Origin: Oceanicaulis sp. MMSF_3324
GTDB lineage: Bacteria > Pseudomonadota > Alphaproteobacteria > Caulobacterales > Maricaulaceae
Direction of reading: 5' to 3'
Length of the DNA stretch: 43,082 nt
NCBI RefSeq assembly: GCF_030733545.1
Contig: NZ_JASHIU010000017.1
Span: 1-43,082 of the forward strand
Positions within the stretch are counted from its first letter, which is position 1. Every line of letters begins with the position of its first letter. Of the stretch, positions 10,755 through 21,979 are shown piece by piece. Position numbers and translations under genes: made by a program. The notes under the pieces were generated by a model. The model did not search any database and was not told the DNA's origin. It saw only the letters and a program-made list of their open reading frames with translations.

Positions 10755-11960
10755 ATGCCGGAAGCAATCAAGAATCAAGCACCGATGCAATCAGATTCGG
10801 CGAACGCGAAGCCTGAATGGGCCACTGCCGCGCTGGTTCTGGCTGACGGAACAGTGTTTTACGGCAAGGGCGCAGGCGCGACCGGCGCTGCTGTGGCCGA
10901 GCTTTGCTTCAACACCGCGATGACCGGGCACCAGGAAATCCTGGCCGATCCCTCCTATGCCGGGCAGATCGTGTGCTTCACCTTCCCCCATGTGGGCAAT
11001 GTGGGCGCCAATGCCGAGGACGAGGAAGCCTCCAGCGCCACTGCCCGCAAGGCCGCTGTGGGCATGGTCAGCCGCGAGGACATCACCCCGCCCGCCAGCT
11101 GGCGCGCCGAGACCAGCTTCAATGAATGGCTGGCCGCGCGCGGCGTCATCGCCATTACCGGCGTCGACACCCGCGCCATCACGCGCCGCATCCGCGAGAC
11201 CGGCATGCCGATGGCGACCATCGCCCATGCCCGCGACGGCAAGCTCGATATCGACGCGCTCAAGGCCCAGGCTAAAGACGCGCCCTCCATGGAAGGCGCG
11301 GAGCTGGCGAGCGCCGTGGCGTGCAACGCCGCAAATGACTGGACCGACGGCGACTGGGGCTGGTCGGAAGGCTTCGCCAAGGGGCCCGAAGACGGCCCGC
11401 TGGTGGTCGTGCTCGATTACGGTGTGAAGGCGAACATCCTGCGCCGCCTCGTCTCGGCAGGCGCGCGCGTTCAACTGGTGCCCGGCAAGGCCACCAAGGA
11501 TGACGTGCTCAAGCTCAACCCGGCCGGCGTTCTGGTCTCCAACGGGCCAGGCGATCCGGCCGCGACCGGTCAGTATGCGCTCGACACCATTCGCGGCGTG
11601 ATCGACGCCGGCGTGCCGGTGCTCGGCATTTGTCTGGGGCACCAAATGCTGGCGCTGGCGCTTGGCGCCAAGACCGCCAAGATGGTCCAGGGCCATCACG
11701 GCGCCAATCACCCGGTCAAGAATACCGAAACCGGCCAGGTCGAGATCGTGTCGATGAACCATGGCTTCTCGGTGGACCGCGACACCCTGCCTGAAGGCGC
11801 TGTGGAAACCCATGTCTCGCTGTTTGACGGCACCAATTGCGGCTTCAAGCTGACCGACAAGCCCGTCTGGGCGGTTCAGCACCACCCCGAAGCCAGCCCC
11901 GGCCCGCAAGACAGCTTCAAGGTGTTTGAAAGCTTCGTGAGCGCGCTCAAGCGCGCCTAA
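10755..11960 (+). CDS. carA: carbamoyl phosphate synthase small subunit CarA
   Basis: This 401-residue glutaminase subunit releases ammonia from glutamine and channels it to CarB to form carbamoyl phosphate for pyrimidine and arginine synthesis. The N-terminal CarA domain is recognisable from ALVLADGTVFYGKG, NTAMTGHQEILADPSYAGQIV and the GVDTRAITRRIRE block. The class I glutamine amidotransferase domain has its nucleophile Cys293 in GICLGHQMLALALG. The His and Glu of the triad are in VQHHPEASPGPQDS near the C-terminus. GGAGG precedes the ATG by nine bases. The N-terminus carries about 20 extra residues before the conserved fold. carB is encoded 4.2 kb downstream rather than adjacent. Confidence 0.98.
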   Translation: MPEAIKNQAPMQSDSANAKPEWATAALVLADGTVFYGKGAGATGAAVAELCFNTAMTGHQEILADPSYAGQIVCFTFPHVGNVGANAEDEEASSATARKAAVGMVSREDITPPASWRAETSFNEWLAARGVIAITGVDTRAITRRIRETGMPMATIAHARDGKLDIDALKAQAKDAPSMEGAELASAVACNAANDWTDGDWGWSEGFAKGPEDGPLVVVLDYGVKANILRRLVSAGARVQLVPGKATKDDVLKLNPAGVLVSNGPGDPAATGQYALDTIRGVIDAGVPVLGICLGHQMLALALGAKTAKMVQGHHGANHPVKNTETGQVEIVSMNHGFSVDRDTLPEGAVETHVSLFDGTNCGFKLTDKPVWAVQHHPEASPGPQDSFKVFESFVSALKRA

Positions 11961-12022
11961 GCCGCTGGCGGCGCAAGCCGACGCAATGCTACCCTTCTCT
12001 CCTGACACTGAGGGAGGGGAGC

Positions 12023-13585
12023 ATGGCGGGTCTGACACGACGCCAGGCGATGGCATCAGGCACGGCGGGCCTTGCGGCCGTCTCACTGAGCGCCTGCGCC
12101 GGGGATGAGAGCGCCCCTGAAGACCTGTTGCGGGTCGCCATTGAAACAGAGCCTGACAGCCTGGATCCCCTGCGCGGTCAGTTCGCGTCGGCCGCCCTCC
12201 TGTACAAACAGCTACATGCGCCGCTGACCGAGTATTCGCCCTCGGGCGGGCTCGCGCCTGGACTGGCCCTGACCTGGCGCAGCGAGGATGCAAGAAGCTG
12301 GCGCTTCACCCTGCGTCCGGATCTGGCCTGGTCGGACGGCGCCCCGCTGACGGCAGAGGACGTGGTGTGGACGGCGCGTCGCGCCGTGGACCCGACCACG
12401 GGCTTTGCCGATCTGGGCGACTTCTTCGCCGTGATCGGCGCGCGTGAGGCGCTGGCGGGCGAGCGCGATCCGGACACGATTGCGGTCACCGCACCCGATC
12501 CGCGCACCGTGGTGTTCGAGCTCGACCGGCCCGTGGGAAATTTCCCGGTGCTGATGCGCGAATTCTATCCGCTGCCCCGCCATGCCGTGGAGGCCCATCC
12601 CGACAGCTGGACGCGGCCCGAACACTGGGTCTCGGCGGGCCCCTATGTGCTTGCGAGCCATGAAGCCATGTCGCTGGAGCTGCGCAAGAACCCCTATTTT
12701 CCCGCCACCGACAGCGTCGCTATCCAAACCATTGCGGTGGACGTGGTGGACACGCCCGCTACTCGCGCCCGTCGCTTCCGGGCCGGTGATTATGATCTGG
12801 CGGAACGTCCGCCCAGCGATCAGATCGGCTTTCTTCGCGAGACTGTCGGCGACGAGTTGAAGGCCTATCCGGCGCCCACCCTGACCTATCTCAAGATCAA
12901 CTGCGCCCAGCCCTATCTGTCAGACCCGGGCGTGCGGCGCGCCCTCAGCCTGGGGCTAGACCGGGCGTTCCTGAACACGCACTTCTTCAATGGCGAGGCC
13001 CAGACCACCGATGTGGTGATCCCGCGCCAGGGCGAAGCCCGCATCGAGCCCCGCCATGATGCCGAAGCGGCCCGCGCTCTGCTGGCCGACGCCGGCTATA
13101 CCGACGCGTCTCCCCTGCGCGTGACTATTCGCGCTAGCGCAGGCGATCGGGACCGGCTGGCCATCGCCATACTGGATGACTGGGCGCGTATCGGGGTGCA
13201 GGGCGAGCTGCTGGCGAGTTATCCGCTGGATCTGTACCAGGCCGTGGACGCCGGGGACTTCGACATCGCCCTCGCCCGCTTTGACCGCGGGCTGAAAACC
13301 GATCCTGATTTCATGCTGCAGCCGTTCAGCCGCAATGGCTTTGCGGACAACACCAATTGGAGCGGTCCGGCGCGGGATGAGTTCGACGCCATCATGGCCG
13401 ACGCCTTCGCCGTCATGGACGCCGAGGCGCGCGCCGCGCATTTCCGGCGCGCCGAAGTGGTGTTTCTCTCCGCCATGCCCAACATCCCGCTGCTGCATGA
13501 ACGCGCCTACTGGCTGGTGTCGGACCGGACACGGACCTCGGCCGAGATCCAGCCCCAGCTCTGGCGGGATTTGTCGCTACGATAG
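12023..13585 (+). CDS. ABC transporter solute-binding lipoprotein, family 5
   Basis: A 520-residue periplasmic binding protein of the peptide/nickel/opine family (SBP_bac_5, OppA/DppA-like). The N-terminus combines a twin-arginine motif (TRRQAM, residues 5-10) with a lipobox (LSAC, Cys25), so it is probably exported folded and lipid-anchored. Family blocks include the early ETEPDSLDPLRGQ, the LTWRSEDARSWRFTLRPDLAWSDG stretch and TAEDVVWTARRAVDP. The later DPGVRRALSLGLDR block is also diagnostic. GGGAGGGG lies just upstream of the ATG. No permease or ATPase gene is nearby, so it is an orphan that must work with a distant transporter. Substrate unknown; oligopeptides are the family default. Confidence 0.9.
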   Translation: MAGLTRRQAMASGTAGLAAVSLSACAGDESAPEDLLRVAIETEPDSLDPLRGQFASAALLYKQLHAPLTEYSPSGGLAPGLALTWRSEDARSWRFTLRPDLAWSDGAPLTAEDVVWTARRAVDPTTGFADLGDFFAVIGAREALAGERDPDTIAVTAPDPRTVVFELDRPVGNFPVLMREFYPLPRHAVEAHPDSWTRPEHWVSAGPYVLASHEAMSLELRKNPYFPATDSVAIQTIAVDVVDTPATRARRFRAGDYDLAERPPSDQIGFLRETVGDELKAYPAPTLTYLKINCAQPYLSDPGVRRALSLGLDRAFLNTHFFNGEAQTTDVVIPRQGEARIEPRHDAEAARALLADAGYTDASPLRVTIRASAGDRDRLAIAILDDWARIGVQGELLASYPLDLYQAVDAGDFDIALARFDRGLKTDPDFMLQPFSRNGFADNTNWSGPARDEFDAIMADAFAVMDAEARAAHFRRAEVVFLSAMPNIPLLHERAYWLVSDRTRTSAEIQPQLWRDLSLR

Positions 13586-13668
13586 CGCCAGAACAGGCAC
13601 ACAGGTTGCAAGGCTCCAGGCGCGCTCGTCACGCCGGCGCCGAACCGGCAGGCTGAGAGCGCGGATGA

Positions 13669-13687
13669 GAGCCTTGAAACAAGGCTC
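13669..13687 (+). other. short perfect hairpin in gene-free stretch
   Basis: GAGCCTTG and CAAGGCTC form a perfect 8-bp stem around an AAA loop in the 248-base gap between the solute-binding gene and the unknown gene at 13834. There is no T-tract on either side, so it is not a canonical terminator. It may still end or stabilise the upstream transcript. Nothing else in 13586-13833 looks like a gene. Confidence 0.35.
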
Positions 13688-13833
13688 CAAAGCGTAGGAG
13701 GGCGACCTCTACGCCGCTCCATCAGGGGCGAGACACAAGGCGGAAGAATCTGCCGCTCAGCATATTTTGATAGGCAAGGTCTGCCTTTACAGCCCTCCGG
13801 CTGGCTCGGCAGACCGCATATCGGGAGAGACTG

Positions 13834-14400
13834 ATGAGCGCCAGCGCCATTACCGGCCCGTCATGGACGCCCTGGGACAACACGCACGCCAAGGGCGCCG
13901 CCCTGGGCGAAATGTCCCTGCCCAATCCCGATAAAACCCCCGAAGACGCGCGCAAGACCGAAGAAGCCGCCGCCGCGCCGGAACTGTCCTTGAAAGACCG
14001 CGCAGGCCAGCTCAATGAGAGCCTGTCCTCCCAGCTCTTCGCCGCGCTTCTGGATCAGCAGGATTTCACCCGCGCCAACCCCGGCGACACTGCAGCGCCA
14101 GGTAATGAACCGGCCAATGGCGCGACCAGCGTGAAGGGCGGCAGCGCCAATCTGACCGATACCGACGCCGCAGCGGGCGGCGCGACCGGCGAAACCGCCC
14201 AGCAGGCAGACGAGAACGATGCCAAGCGCGGCGTGACGGCCCAGCAGGCCGCCTCAGCGACCGTGATCGGCGCTCAGACCGGCTCCGCCCATGAACTGGA
14301 CGAAAGCGCGCTGTCACCGGCCCTGCTCGCCCAGCTGGAAGCCACGCGCAATCCGCAAGCCGCTTCCAGCCGGCTCGCCCGCTTCTTCGCCTACAGCTAG
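13834..14400 (+). CDS. hypothetical protein, 188 aa
   Basis: I do not recognise a family. The 188-residue product is rich in Ala, Thr, Gly, Asn and acidic residues and has no signal peptide or membrane segment. Most of it looks disordered, with two more helical, hydrophobic pieces: LSLKDRAGQLNESLSSQLFAALLDQQ (residues ~50-75) and SALSPALLAQLEAT with SSRLARFFAYS at the C-terminus. A GGGAGA element precedes the ATG. The stop is two bases before the HD hydrolase start, so the two are almost certainly translated together. Its role may relate to that enzyme; there is no direct evidence. Confidence 0.6.
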   Translation: MSASAITGPSWTPWDNTHAKGAALGEMSLPNPDKTPEDARKTEEAAAAPELSLKDRAGQLNESLSSQLFAALLDQQDFTRANPGDTAAPGNEPANGATSVKGGSANLTDTDAAAGGATGETAQQADENDAKRGVTAQQAASATVIGAQTGSAHELDESALSPALLAQLEATRNPQAASSRLARFFAYS

Positions 14401-14402
14401 TT

Positions 14403-15035
14403 ATGAACCGCGACTACGCCCTGACCCTCTGGCGCGCGGATCTGGTCCGCTTTGAACTCGAGGACCGCCAGCTGGCGACCGGCAAGCGCGTGATCGCCAA
14501 TCATGCAGGGTGGCTCAGGCGTTATCACGGCCTGAGCCACCCTGCATTTCTGTTTCAGGAGATCGAGGCGCTCACCGACCAGATCCGTGATCTGCCACGA
14601 CTGACTTATGCCGCCTGGTTTCACGACGCGATCTACAAGAGCTGGCGGAAGGATAATGAAGCGCGCAGCGCAGACTGGGCGCGTATGGCGCTTGAAGAGA
14701 TGGGCGCTGGCCCAGAGCTCGCCGCCCGGGTTCATACACTGATCCTCGCCACGGCGGATCATGCGCGTGGCGGGCAGGATCACGATGACGCGCTGTTCCT
14801 AGATATGGATTGCGCCATCCTGGGCGCACCGCCAGAACAGTATGACCAGTACGCCAGACAGGTTCAGCAAGAGCATGTCTGGCCGCTCGGCGGCGACTAC
14901 CGCAAGGGACGGATCGCCTTTCTGACCGCACGGCTCAATCGCCCCGCGCTGTTTCAGACGGACCATTATGCCGAACGCTATGAGGCGCAGGCCCGCGCCA
15001 ATCTCGAACGCGAGCTGGCGGCCCTGTCGCGCTAG
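14403..15035 (+). CDS. predicted HD-superfamily metal-dependent hydrolase
   Basis: A 210-residue protein resembling the COG4339 group of predicted HD-type phosphohydrolases. Diagnostic pieces are RRYHGLSHPAF (His42 and His46), AAWFHDAIYK (the HD pair His74-Asp75), the ILATADHARG histidine and LFLDMDCAILGAP. Together these residues should form a divalent-metal site. The start at 14403 follows the previous stop by two bases and has no own ribosome-binding site, which suggests coupling. Codons for HAGWLRRYHGLSHPAF contain a perfect 18-bp inverted repeat, listed separately. The stop overlaps the convergent XRE gene stop (CTAG). The natural substrate is unknown. Confidence 0.85.
   Translation: MNRDYALTLWRADLVRFELEDRQLATGKRVIANHAGWLRRYHGLSHPAFLFQEIEALTDQIRDLPRLTYAAWFHDAIYKSWRKDNEARSADWARMALEEMGAGPELAARVHTLILATADHARGGQDHDDALFLDMDCAILGAPPEQYDQYARQVQQEHVWPLGGDYRKGRIAFLTARLNRPALFQTDHYAERYEAQARANLERELAALSR
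14503..14547 (+). repeat. 18-bp perfect inverted repeat inside the HD gene
   Basis: ATGCAGGGTGGCTCAGGC (14503-14520) is followed after nine bases by its exact reverse complement (14530-14547). Both arms are coding and span the conserved YHGLSH motif. The mRNA would form a very stable hairpin about 100 bases after the start codon. It has no T-tract, so a normal terminator is unlikely. Confidence 0.9.
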
Positions 15036-15250
15036 TCCTCGTCGCGCACCAGAACCAGCAGATCGCCCGGCTCACAATCGAGCACCTCACACAGGGCGAG
15101 TAGCGTGGAAAAGCGCATGCCCTTGATCTTGCCGGTCTTGATCTGGGAGAGCGCCACTTCGGACACCCCGATCCGCTCAGCCAGCGCTTTTGACGTCATG
15201 CCGCGTCGCGACAGCATCACGTCCAGGCGCACCTCGATGCGTGCGCTCAT
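15032..15250 (-). CDS. XRE-family regulator, YozG-like
   Basis: A 72-residue DNA-binding protein of the Cro/C1 type. The helix-turn-helix is SKALAERIGVSEVALSQIKTG (about residues 20-40), followed by GMRFSTLLALCEVLDCEPGDLL, which is the typical short YozG-like tail. Its start overlaps the stop of the DUF2975 gene by four bases (ATGA), so the two are cotranslated. DUF2975 membrane proteins are very often paired with this kind of regulator. I infer that it represses its own operon by binding the palindrome at 15829-15843. Confidence 0.92.
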   Translation of the reverse strand: MSARIEVRLDVMLSRRGMTSKALAERIGVSEVALSQIKTGKIKGMRFSTLLALCEVLDCEPGDLLVLVRDED

Positions 15251-15807
15251 ATAATGCTGTCCAGCTCGTCCTGCTGGGCGCAGGCGCGGTCCAGAAGGTG
15301 CGCCACGCTGACAAACACCAGCGCCACGAACAGGGTCGTCAGATCATCAGAGCCCAGCTCGAGCTGAAGCTGTCCGCCCTCGCCCGGTGCGCACCAGGAC
15401 AGAAACGCGCTCAGGGCCGCCCCTTGCAACGGCACGAGTATGGCCAGAGCCGCCACGGACCAGGCGAACACCTTGAAGCCCACCAGGGCTCGCCGTGAAA
15501 ACGTCCGGCCATGGGAGGTGTGCCGAAAGAAGCTGCGCAAATTCAACAGCGCGTAGCTTGTGACCAGTGCGACGGGCAGACAGATCGCCATTCCGCCCAG
15601 ACGGATCGGAAGCTCGAGCCAGGACAGGTCCTGTGTCCCGCTGGCGCTCATGATCAGGCGTTCGATAAAGTCTGGAAAAACCAGCCAGCTCAAGGTCTGA
15701 AACAGTGGCGCCGCCGCCGCTCCGAGAAGGCAGGCCCAGGCCAGGACAGTCGCAAGCGCGGATCCTTTGACGGGCAAGGCCTCTATGGCACCGGAACTCT
15801 CGGACAT
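15247..15807 (-). CDS. DUF2975 membrane protein
   Basis: A 186-residue inner-membrane protein with about four hydrophobic segments: [60 protein letters not shown] and [19 protein letters not shown]. The pattern, and the downstream overlapping XRE gene, fit the DUF2975 family, where the loop after the second helix ([20 protein letters not shown]) corresponds to the family's N/G-xx-F core. Function is unknown. The pairing suggests a small membrane sensor or stress module with its own repressor. The ATG at 15807 lies 21 bases from a perfect palindrome. Confidence 0.8.
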   Translation of the reverse strand: MSESSGAIEALPVKGSALATVLAWACLLGAAAAPLFQTLSWLVFPDFIERLIMSASGTQDLSWLELPIRLGGMAICLPVALVTSYALLNLRSFFRHTSHGRTFSRRALVGFKVFAWSVAALAILVPLQGAALSAFLSWCAPGEGGQLQLELGSDDLTTLFVALVFVSVAHLLDRACAQQDELDSII

Positions 15808-15828
15808 TTGCGCCTAGCTCACTCGCGT

Positions 15829-15843
15829 TAAAGTCTGACTTTA
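15829..15843 (-). promoter_or_regulatory. putative operator for the XRE/DUF2975 operon
   Basis: TAAAGTC-T-GACTTTA is a perfect 7-bp inverted repeat around one central base, located 22-36 bases before the DUF2975 start. It is AT-rich against a GC-rich background and has the size expected for an XRE dimer site. Overlap with the core promoter is likely but I cannot place the -10 with confidence. Confidence 0.6.
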
Positions 15844-15872
15844 TCTCCTTAGCGTCGGAGCGAACCGGGATG

Positions 15873-15905
15873 CAAGAGACCAGGCTGTTTCAGTCAGGTC
15901 TCTTG
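15873..15905 (+). promoter_or_regulatory. hairpin in carB upstream region
   Basis: CAAGAGACC (15873-15881) pairs perfectly with GGTCTCTTG (15897-15905). Inside it, CTG and CAG form a second short stem around TTT after a symmetric three-by-three internal loop. It lies in the 311-base stretch 15808-16118 between the DUF2975 start and carB, which otherwise holds no gene. It may be a leader RNA element or an operator for carB; no T-tract follows directly. Confidence 0.45.
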
Positions 15906-16118
15906 TCTGCCTTCCAGGCTGATGCCGGCGTCATGCGCGCGCTTTCTTGCAGCGACAGATGTTACAAACGCGGCAATCGCCTCTCGCCAAGCGGTCGATT
16001 CCGGTCTAAGGACGGGTTTCAGCGTACATCATCAGCGCCGCACGCCGCCTCCGCCCCGATCGGGGCCCGTCAGAGGCTGCGTTTTCGCGCGCGCGTGCAA
16101 AACTCAAAGAGGCCGGCC

Positions 16119-19379
<3,261 letters not shown>

Positions 19380-19426
19380 GCGTAGTTGTCAGTTCGCCAG
19401 AGCACTGATCACGAGACCGGACATTC

Positions 19427-19900
19427 ATGCAGAAAATTCCGATGACCGCCGAGGGCCATAAAGCGCTCGACGAAGAACTCAAGCACCTCAAGAGCGTGGA
19501 ACGGCCCGCCGTGATCGCCGCGATTTCCGAAGCGCGCGAACATGGCGACCTGTCCGAGAACGCCGAGTACCACGCCGCCAAGGAGCGGCAGGGCTGGATC
19601 GAAGGCCGCGTGCAGGAGCTCGAGGACAAGATCGCCCGCGCCCAGGTGATCGACGTCACCAAGATGTCGGGCATCCAGGTCAAGTTCGGCGCCACGGTCA
19701 CCGTCGTGGACGAGGACACCGATCAGGAAAGCACCTACAAGATCGTCGGCGATGACGAGGCCGATGTGAAATCAGGCAAGATCTCGCTGTCTTCCCCCAT
19801 CGCCCGCGCGATGATCAACAAGGAAGAAGGCGATGTGGTCGAGGTGAACGCTCCCGGCGGCGTCAAGAGCTACGAGATCCTCAAGGTCGAGTGGAAATAG
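19427..19900 (+). CDS. greA: transcription elongation factor GreA
   Basis: A 157-residue secondary-channel factor that stimulates cleavage of the 3' end of backtracked RNA by RNA polymerase. The N-terminal coiled coil runs from about residue 2 to 75, with the acidic tip [23 protein letters not shown] that enters the active site. The C-terminal FKBP-like domain follows ([24 protein letters not shown] to ILKVEWK). Length and motifs are standard. It lies 47 bases after carB on the same strand and may be cotranscribed. A strong hairpin follows the stop. Confidence 0.98.
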   Translation: MQKIPMTAEGHKALDEELKHLKSVERPAVIAAISEAREHGDLSENAEYHAAKERQGWIEGRVQELEDKIARAQVIDVTKMSGIQVKFGATVTVVDEDTDQESTYKIVGDDEADVKSGKISLSSPIARAMINKEEGDVVEVNAPGGVKSYEILKVEWK

Positions 19901-19927
19901 GCTCGACTGCACCGCTCTGAACACAAG

Positions 19928-19952
19928 ACGGTCGGCGCGATGCGCCGGCCGT
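19928..19952 (+). terminator. hairpin between greA and blaR1-like gene
   Basis: CGGTCGGCGC and GCGCCGGCCG form a 10-bp stem (one G-U pair) around a GAT loop, extended by an outer A-T pair. It lies between the convergent ends of greA and the M56-type gene. The T-tract is poor, so it may be a Rho-independent terminator of low quality or an RNA-stabilising stem. Confidence 0.55.
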
Positions 19953-19976
19953 TAGTCTATCCGGATATGGGAACGG

Positions 19977-21563
19977 TCATTGAAGAACGATTGAGTCCGG
20001 ATGGTTCTCTTGCAAATAGGCGCGCAAGGCCTCCATCTCCGCCTCTCGTCCAGTTTCCTGGTACAGGAAGTAGAGAAGGTGCAGCAGGTCCAGATCGTCC
20101 TCGGCTAACTCCGCGCGGGCCGCCTCGGCATAGGGGAGTGCGGACTCATGCTCGACCATCTGCACCAGGGCCTGAGCAACCGTTCGCTTCATACGCGGCG
20201 TCATCCGTTCGTCGTGCTGCGTGAGATATTGGAGCGACTGACGCACGGCGTCGTAGTCTTGAAGGACAAGATTGAGCTGGAAAATGGCCGTTTCCACGCT
20301 GTAGCGCTCCTCCTCATTGGCGCCGCCACTCATCAGAGCCGCTTCAAACGCCTCAACAGAGCCGGGCAGATCGTCAAGCTCGAACAAAGCCCTTGCTCGA
20401 AGCTGATCAATGACAAAGCGCTCATACGGTGAGGTCGGCGGGATGGCGTTCAGGATGCCCAAGGCCCGTTGATGGTCATTCGCCTGCGCCGCTTCCTGCG
20501 CGGCCCGCACTTGCTCGCCTACGGCTTCCGTCAGGACACGACGGTCTTCGCCCTGTGCGGCCTCCTGCCCGCTCAGCACGACTGCCAGCGCTGCAGAGGG
20601 CGCGCCCGCCAGCAAGATCGCAGCACCCGCCATCATCGCGACCAGCATCCGCGGTTTGCGGCCCGTATGGCTCAAGGCCGCCCGGACCCGGCGACGACGC
20701 AGGCGTTCAAGGTCCGTGAGAAAGCCCGTCGCCACCGCCGGCATGGGCGCCAGACCGGCGATCGCTTCGGCGTAACGCTGGCGATGCTCCGGACCCATGG
20801 CGTCCAGAACGTCCGCATCGCACGCCAGCTCCCGCGCGGCCGCGAGGCGACGCTCGATGGCGCGATAGACCGGGTTGAACCACATCAGCGCGGTCAGAGC
20901 CTCTCCGATCAGACGGTCGCGTTCATCGCCGCGCTTGATATGCATCAGCTCATGAGCGATGGCGGCTTCGGCGTCGTCACGCTTTGCCAGCGTATCGGGC
21001 GCCAGGATGACCGGCTTGATGCCCACCACGAAGGGCGAGATCGTCGCATCCACCACCCGCACCGGAGCCAAGGTTTGCGGCAGTCCAAGATGCGCCCGCC
21101 AGCGATGGGCGAATTCTGACAAACGTCCATTGTCGCCGATCGAGGCGCGGATCAGGGTGCGGATCTGGCTGCGTTGCATAACGCCTCGAGCAGCCATGAC
21201 CGCAAGACCCGCCAGATAGAGAACCGCGATGAGCGGCAGGAGCGCTGTCGGCACGGAAGAGACCGTCAGCTCGGCAAAGTCGAGAACCGGCTGGAACAGG
21301 GGCGCAGCGACGGGCACGGCCTGCTGCGCTCCATCTTGCAGAGTCACCGGCACGCCCGGTGCGTTGACGCTCTGCAGTTGAGGAATCAAGCCTGCGCCCA
21401 GCACCACCAGGATCGGGGCAAAGGCGGCCAGACGGGCCGCCTGCCACAGGCGCACGCCCAAACGCGATGAGAGATGCGGCTCCAGCGCCCGCGCAGCGAG
21501 CCAGGCGGACAGGGTTGCGGGAAGGGTGGCCGCGCTGGTCCAGATCAGGTCGATAAGGGTCAT
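19977..21563 (-). CDS. BlaR1-like M56 metallopeptidase with TPR-like C-terminus
   Basis: A 528-residue membrane protein. Hydrophobic helices near the N-terminus (about 8-25, 45-60 and 105-125) are followed by a cytoplasmic M56 zinc protease domain with HELMH at 204-208 and the downstream ARELACDADVLD motif. A further membrane helix is at about 306-330. After it, where BlaR1/MecR1 carry a penicillin-binding sensor, the last ~190 residues are helical repeats resembling TPRs (VRAAQEAAQANDHQRALGIL; RALFELDDLPGSVEAFEAAL). The stop-start overlap with the upstream BlaI-type gene is ATGA. By family logic the sensor activates its protease, which removes the BlaI repressor. The signal here is not obviously a beta-lactam. 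Confidence 0.88.
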   Translation of the reverse strand: MTLIDLIWTSAATLPATLSAWLAARALEPHLSSRLGVRLWQAARLAAFAPILVVLGAGLIPQLQSVNAPGVPVTLQDGAQQAVPVAAPLFQPVLDFAELTVSSVPTALLPLIAVLYLAGLAVMAARGVMQRSQIRTLIRASIGDNGRLSEFAHRWRAHLGLPQTLAPVRVVDATISPFVVGIKPVILAPDTLAKRDDAEAAIAHELMHIKRGDERDRLIGEALTALMWFNPVYRAIERRLAAARELACDADVLDAMGPEHRQRYAEAIAGLAPMPAVATGFLTDLERLRRRRVRAALSHTGRKPRMLVAMMAGAAILLAGAPSAALAVVLSGQEAAQGEDRRVLTEAVGEQVRAAQEAAQANDHQRALGILNAIPPTSPYERFVIDQLRARALFELDDLPGSVEAFEAALMSGGANEEERYSVETAIFQLNLVLQDYDAVRQSLQYLTQHDERMTPRMKRTVAQALVQMVEHESALPYAEAARAELAEDDLDLLHLLYFLYQETGREAEMEALRAYLQENHPDSIVLQ

Positions 21564-21961
21564 TGCCCTGCCTCCTTGTCGGTATCACCGCTAGAGGGTC
21601 CCGCCTTCAAAAGCGCGTCGAGTTCGGCGCGTTCGGCGTCGTCAAGCAGACGGCTGCCGGCAAACGCCGATGCGGGCAGCGCACTTGGATCCGCTTCAAG
21701 AACGCGGGCGGTGAAGCTGCGAACCAGACGTGAAATCAGATCGACCTTTCGGTCTGCGGCAGCGAACACGGAGAGGCCATGAACGCTGTCTTTCGTGACA
21801 AGCCCCTTGTCGACCATGCGCTGAACAACGGTGCGGGTTGTGGAATAGGACCAGCCCTGCGCGTCGCCGATCCGGTCATGAAGTTCTCGCGCACTGAGCC
21901 TCTTGGAGGACCAGAGCGCTTTGAGCACTTCGAGCTCACTTGGATTGGGTTCGGTTGTCAT
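21560..21961 (-). CDS. BlaI/MecI family repressor
   Basis: A 133-residue winged-helix repressor. The N-terminal region reads PSELEVLKALWSSKRLSARELHDR, then GWSYSTTRTVVQRMVDKGLVTKD forms the recognition helix and wing, as in BlaI, MecI and CopY. The C-terminal half (VDLISRLVRSFTARVLEAD onward) is the dimerisation and cleavage region. GAGGTG precedes the ATG. It overlaps the M56 sensor gene by four bases, so sensor and repressor are made together. An 18-bp dyad at 21980-21997 is the probable binding site, giving autoregulation and possibly control of the divergent ELM1 gene. Confidence 0.93.
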   Translation of the reverse strand: MTTEPNPSELEVLKALWSSKRLSARELHDRIGDAQGWSYSTTRTVVQRMVDKGLVTKDSVHGLSVFAAADRKVDLISRLVRSFTARVLEADPSALPASAFAGSRLLDDAERAELDALLKAGPSSGDTDKEAGQ

Positions 21962-21979
21962 GCGACACCTCGTTTGCTT

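Noticed and set aside
15870-16118. N-terminal extension of CarB
   Set aside because: The extra 83 residues lack homology to the family, and a ribosome-binding site lies just before the ATG at 16119, where CarB similarity begins.
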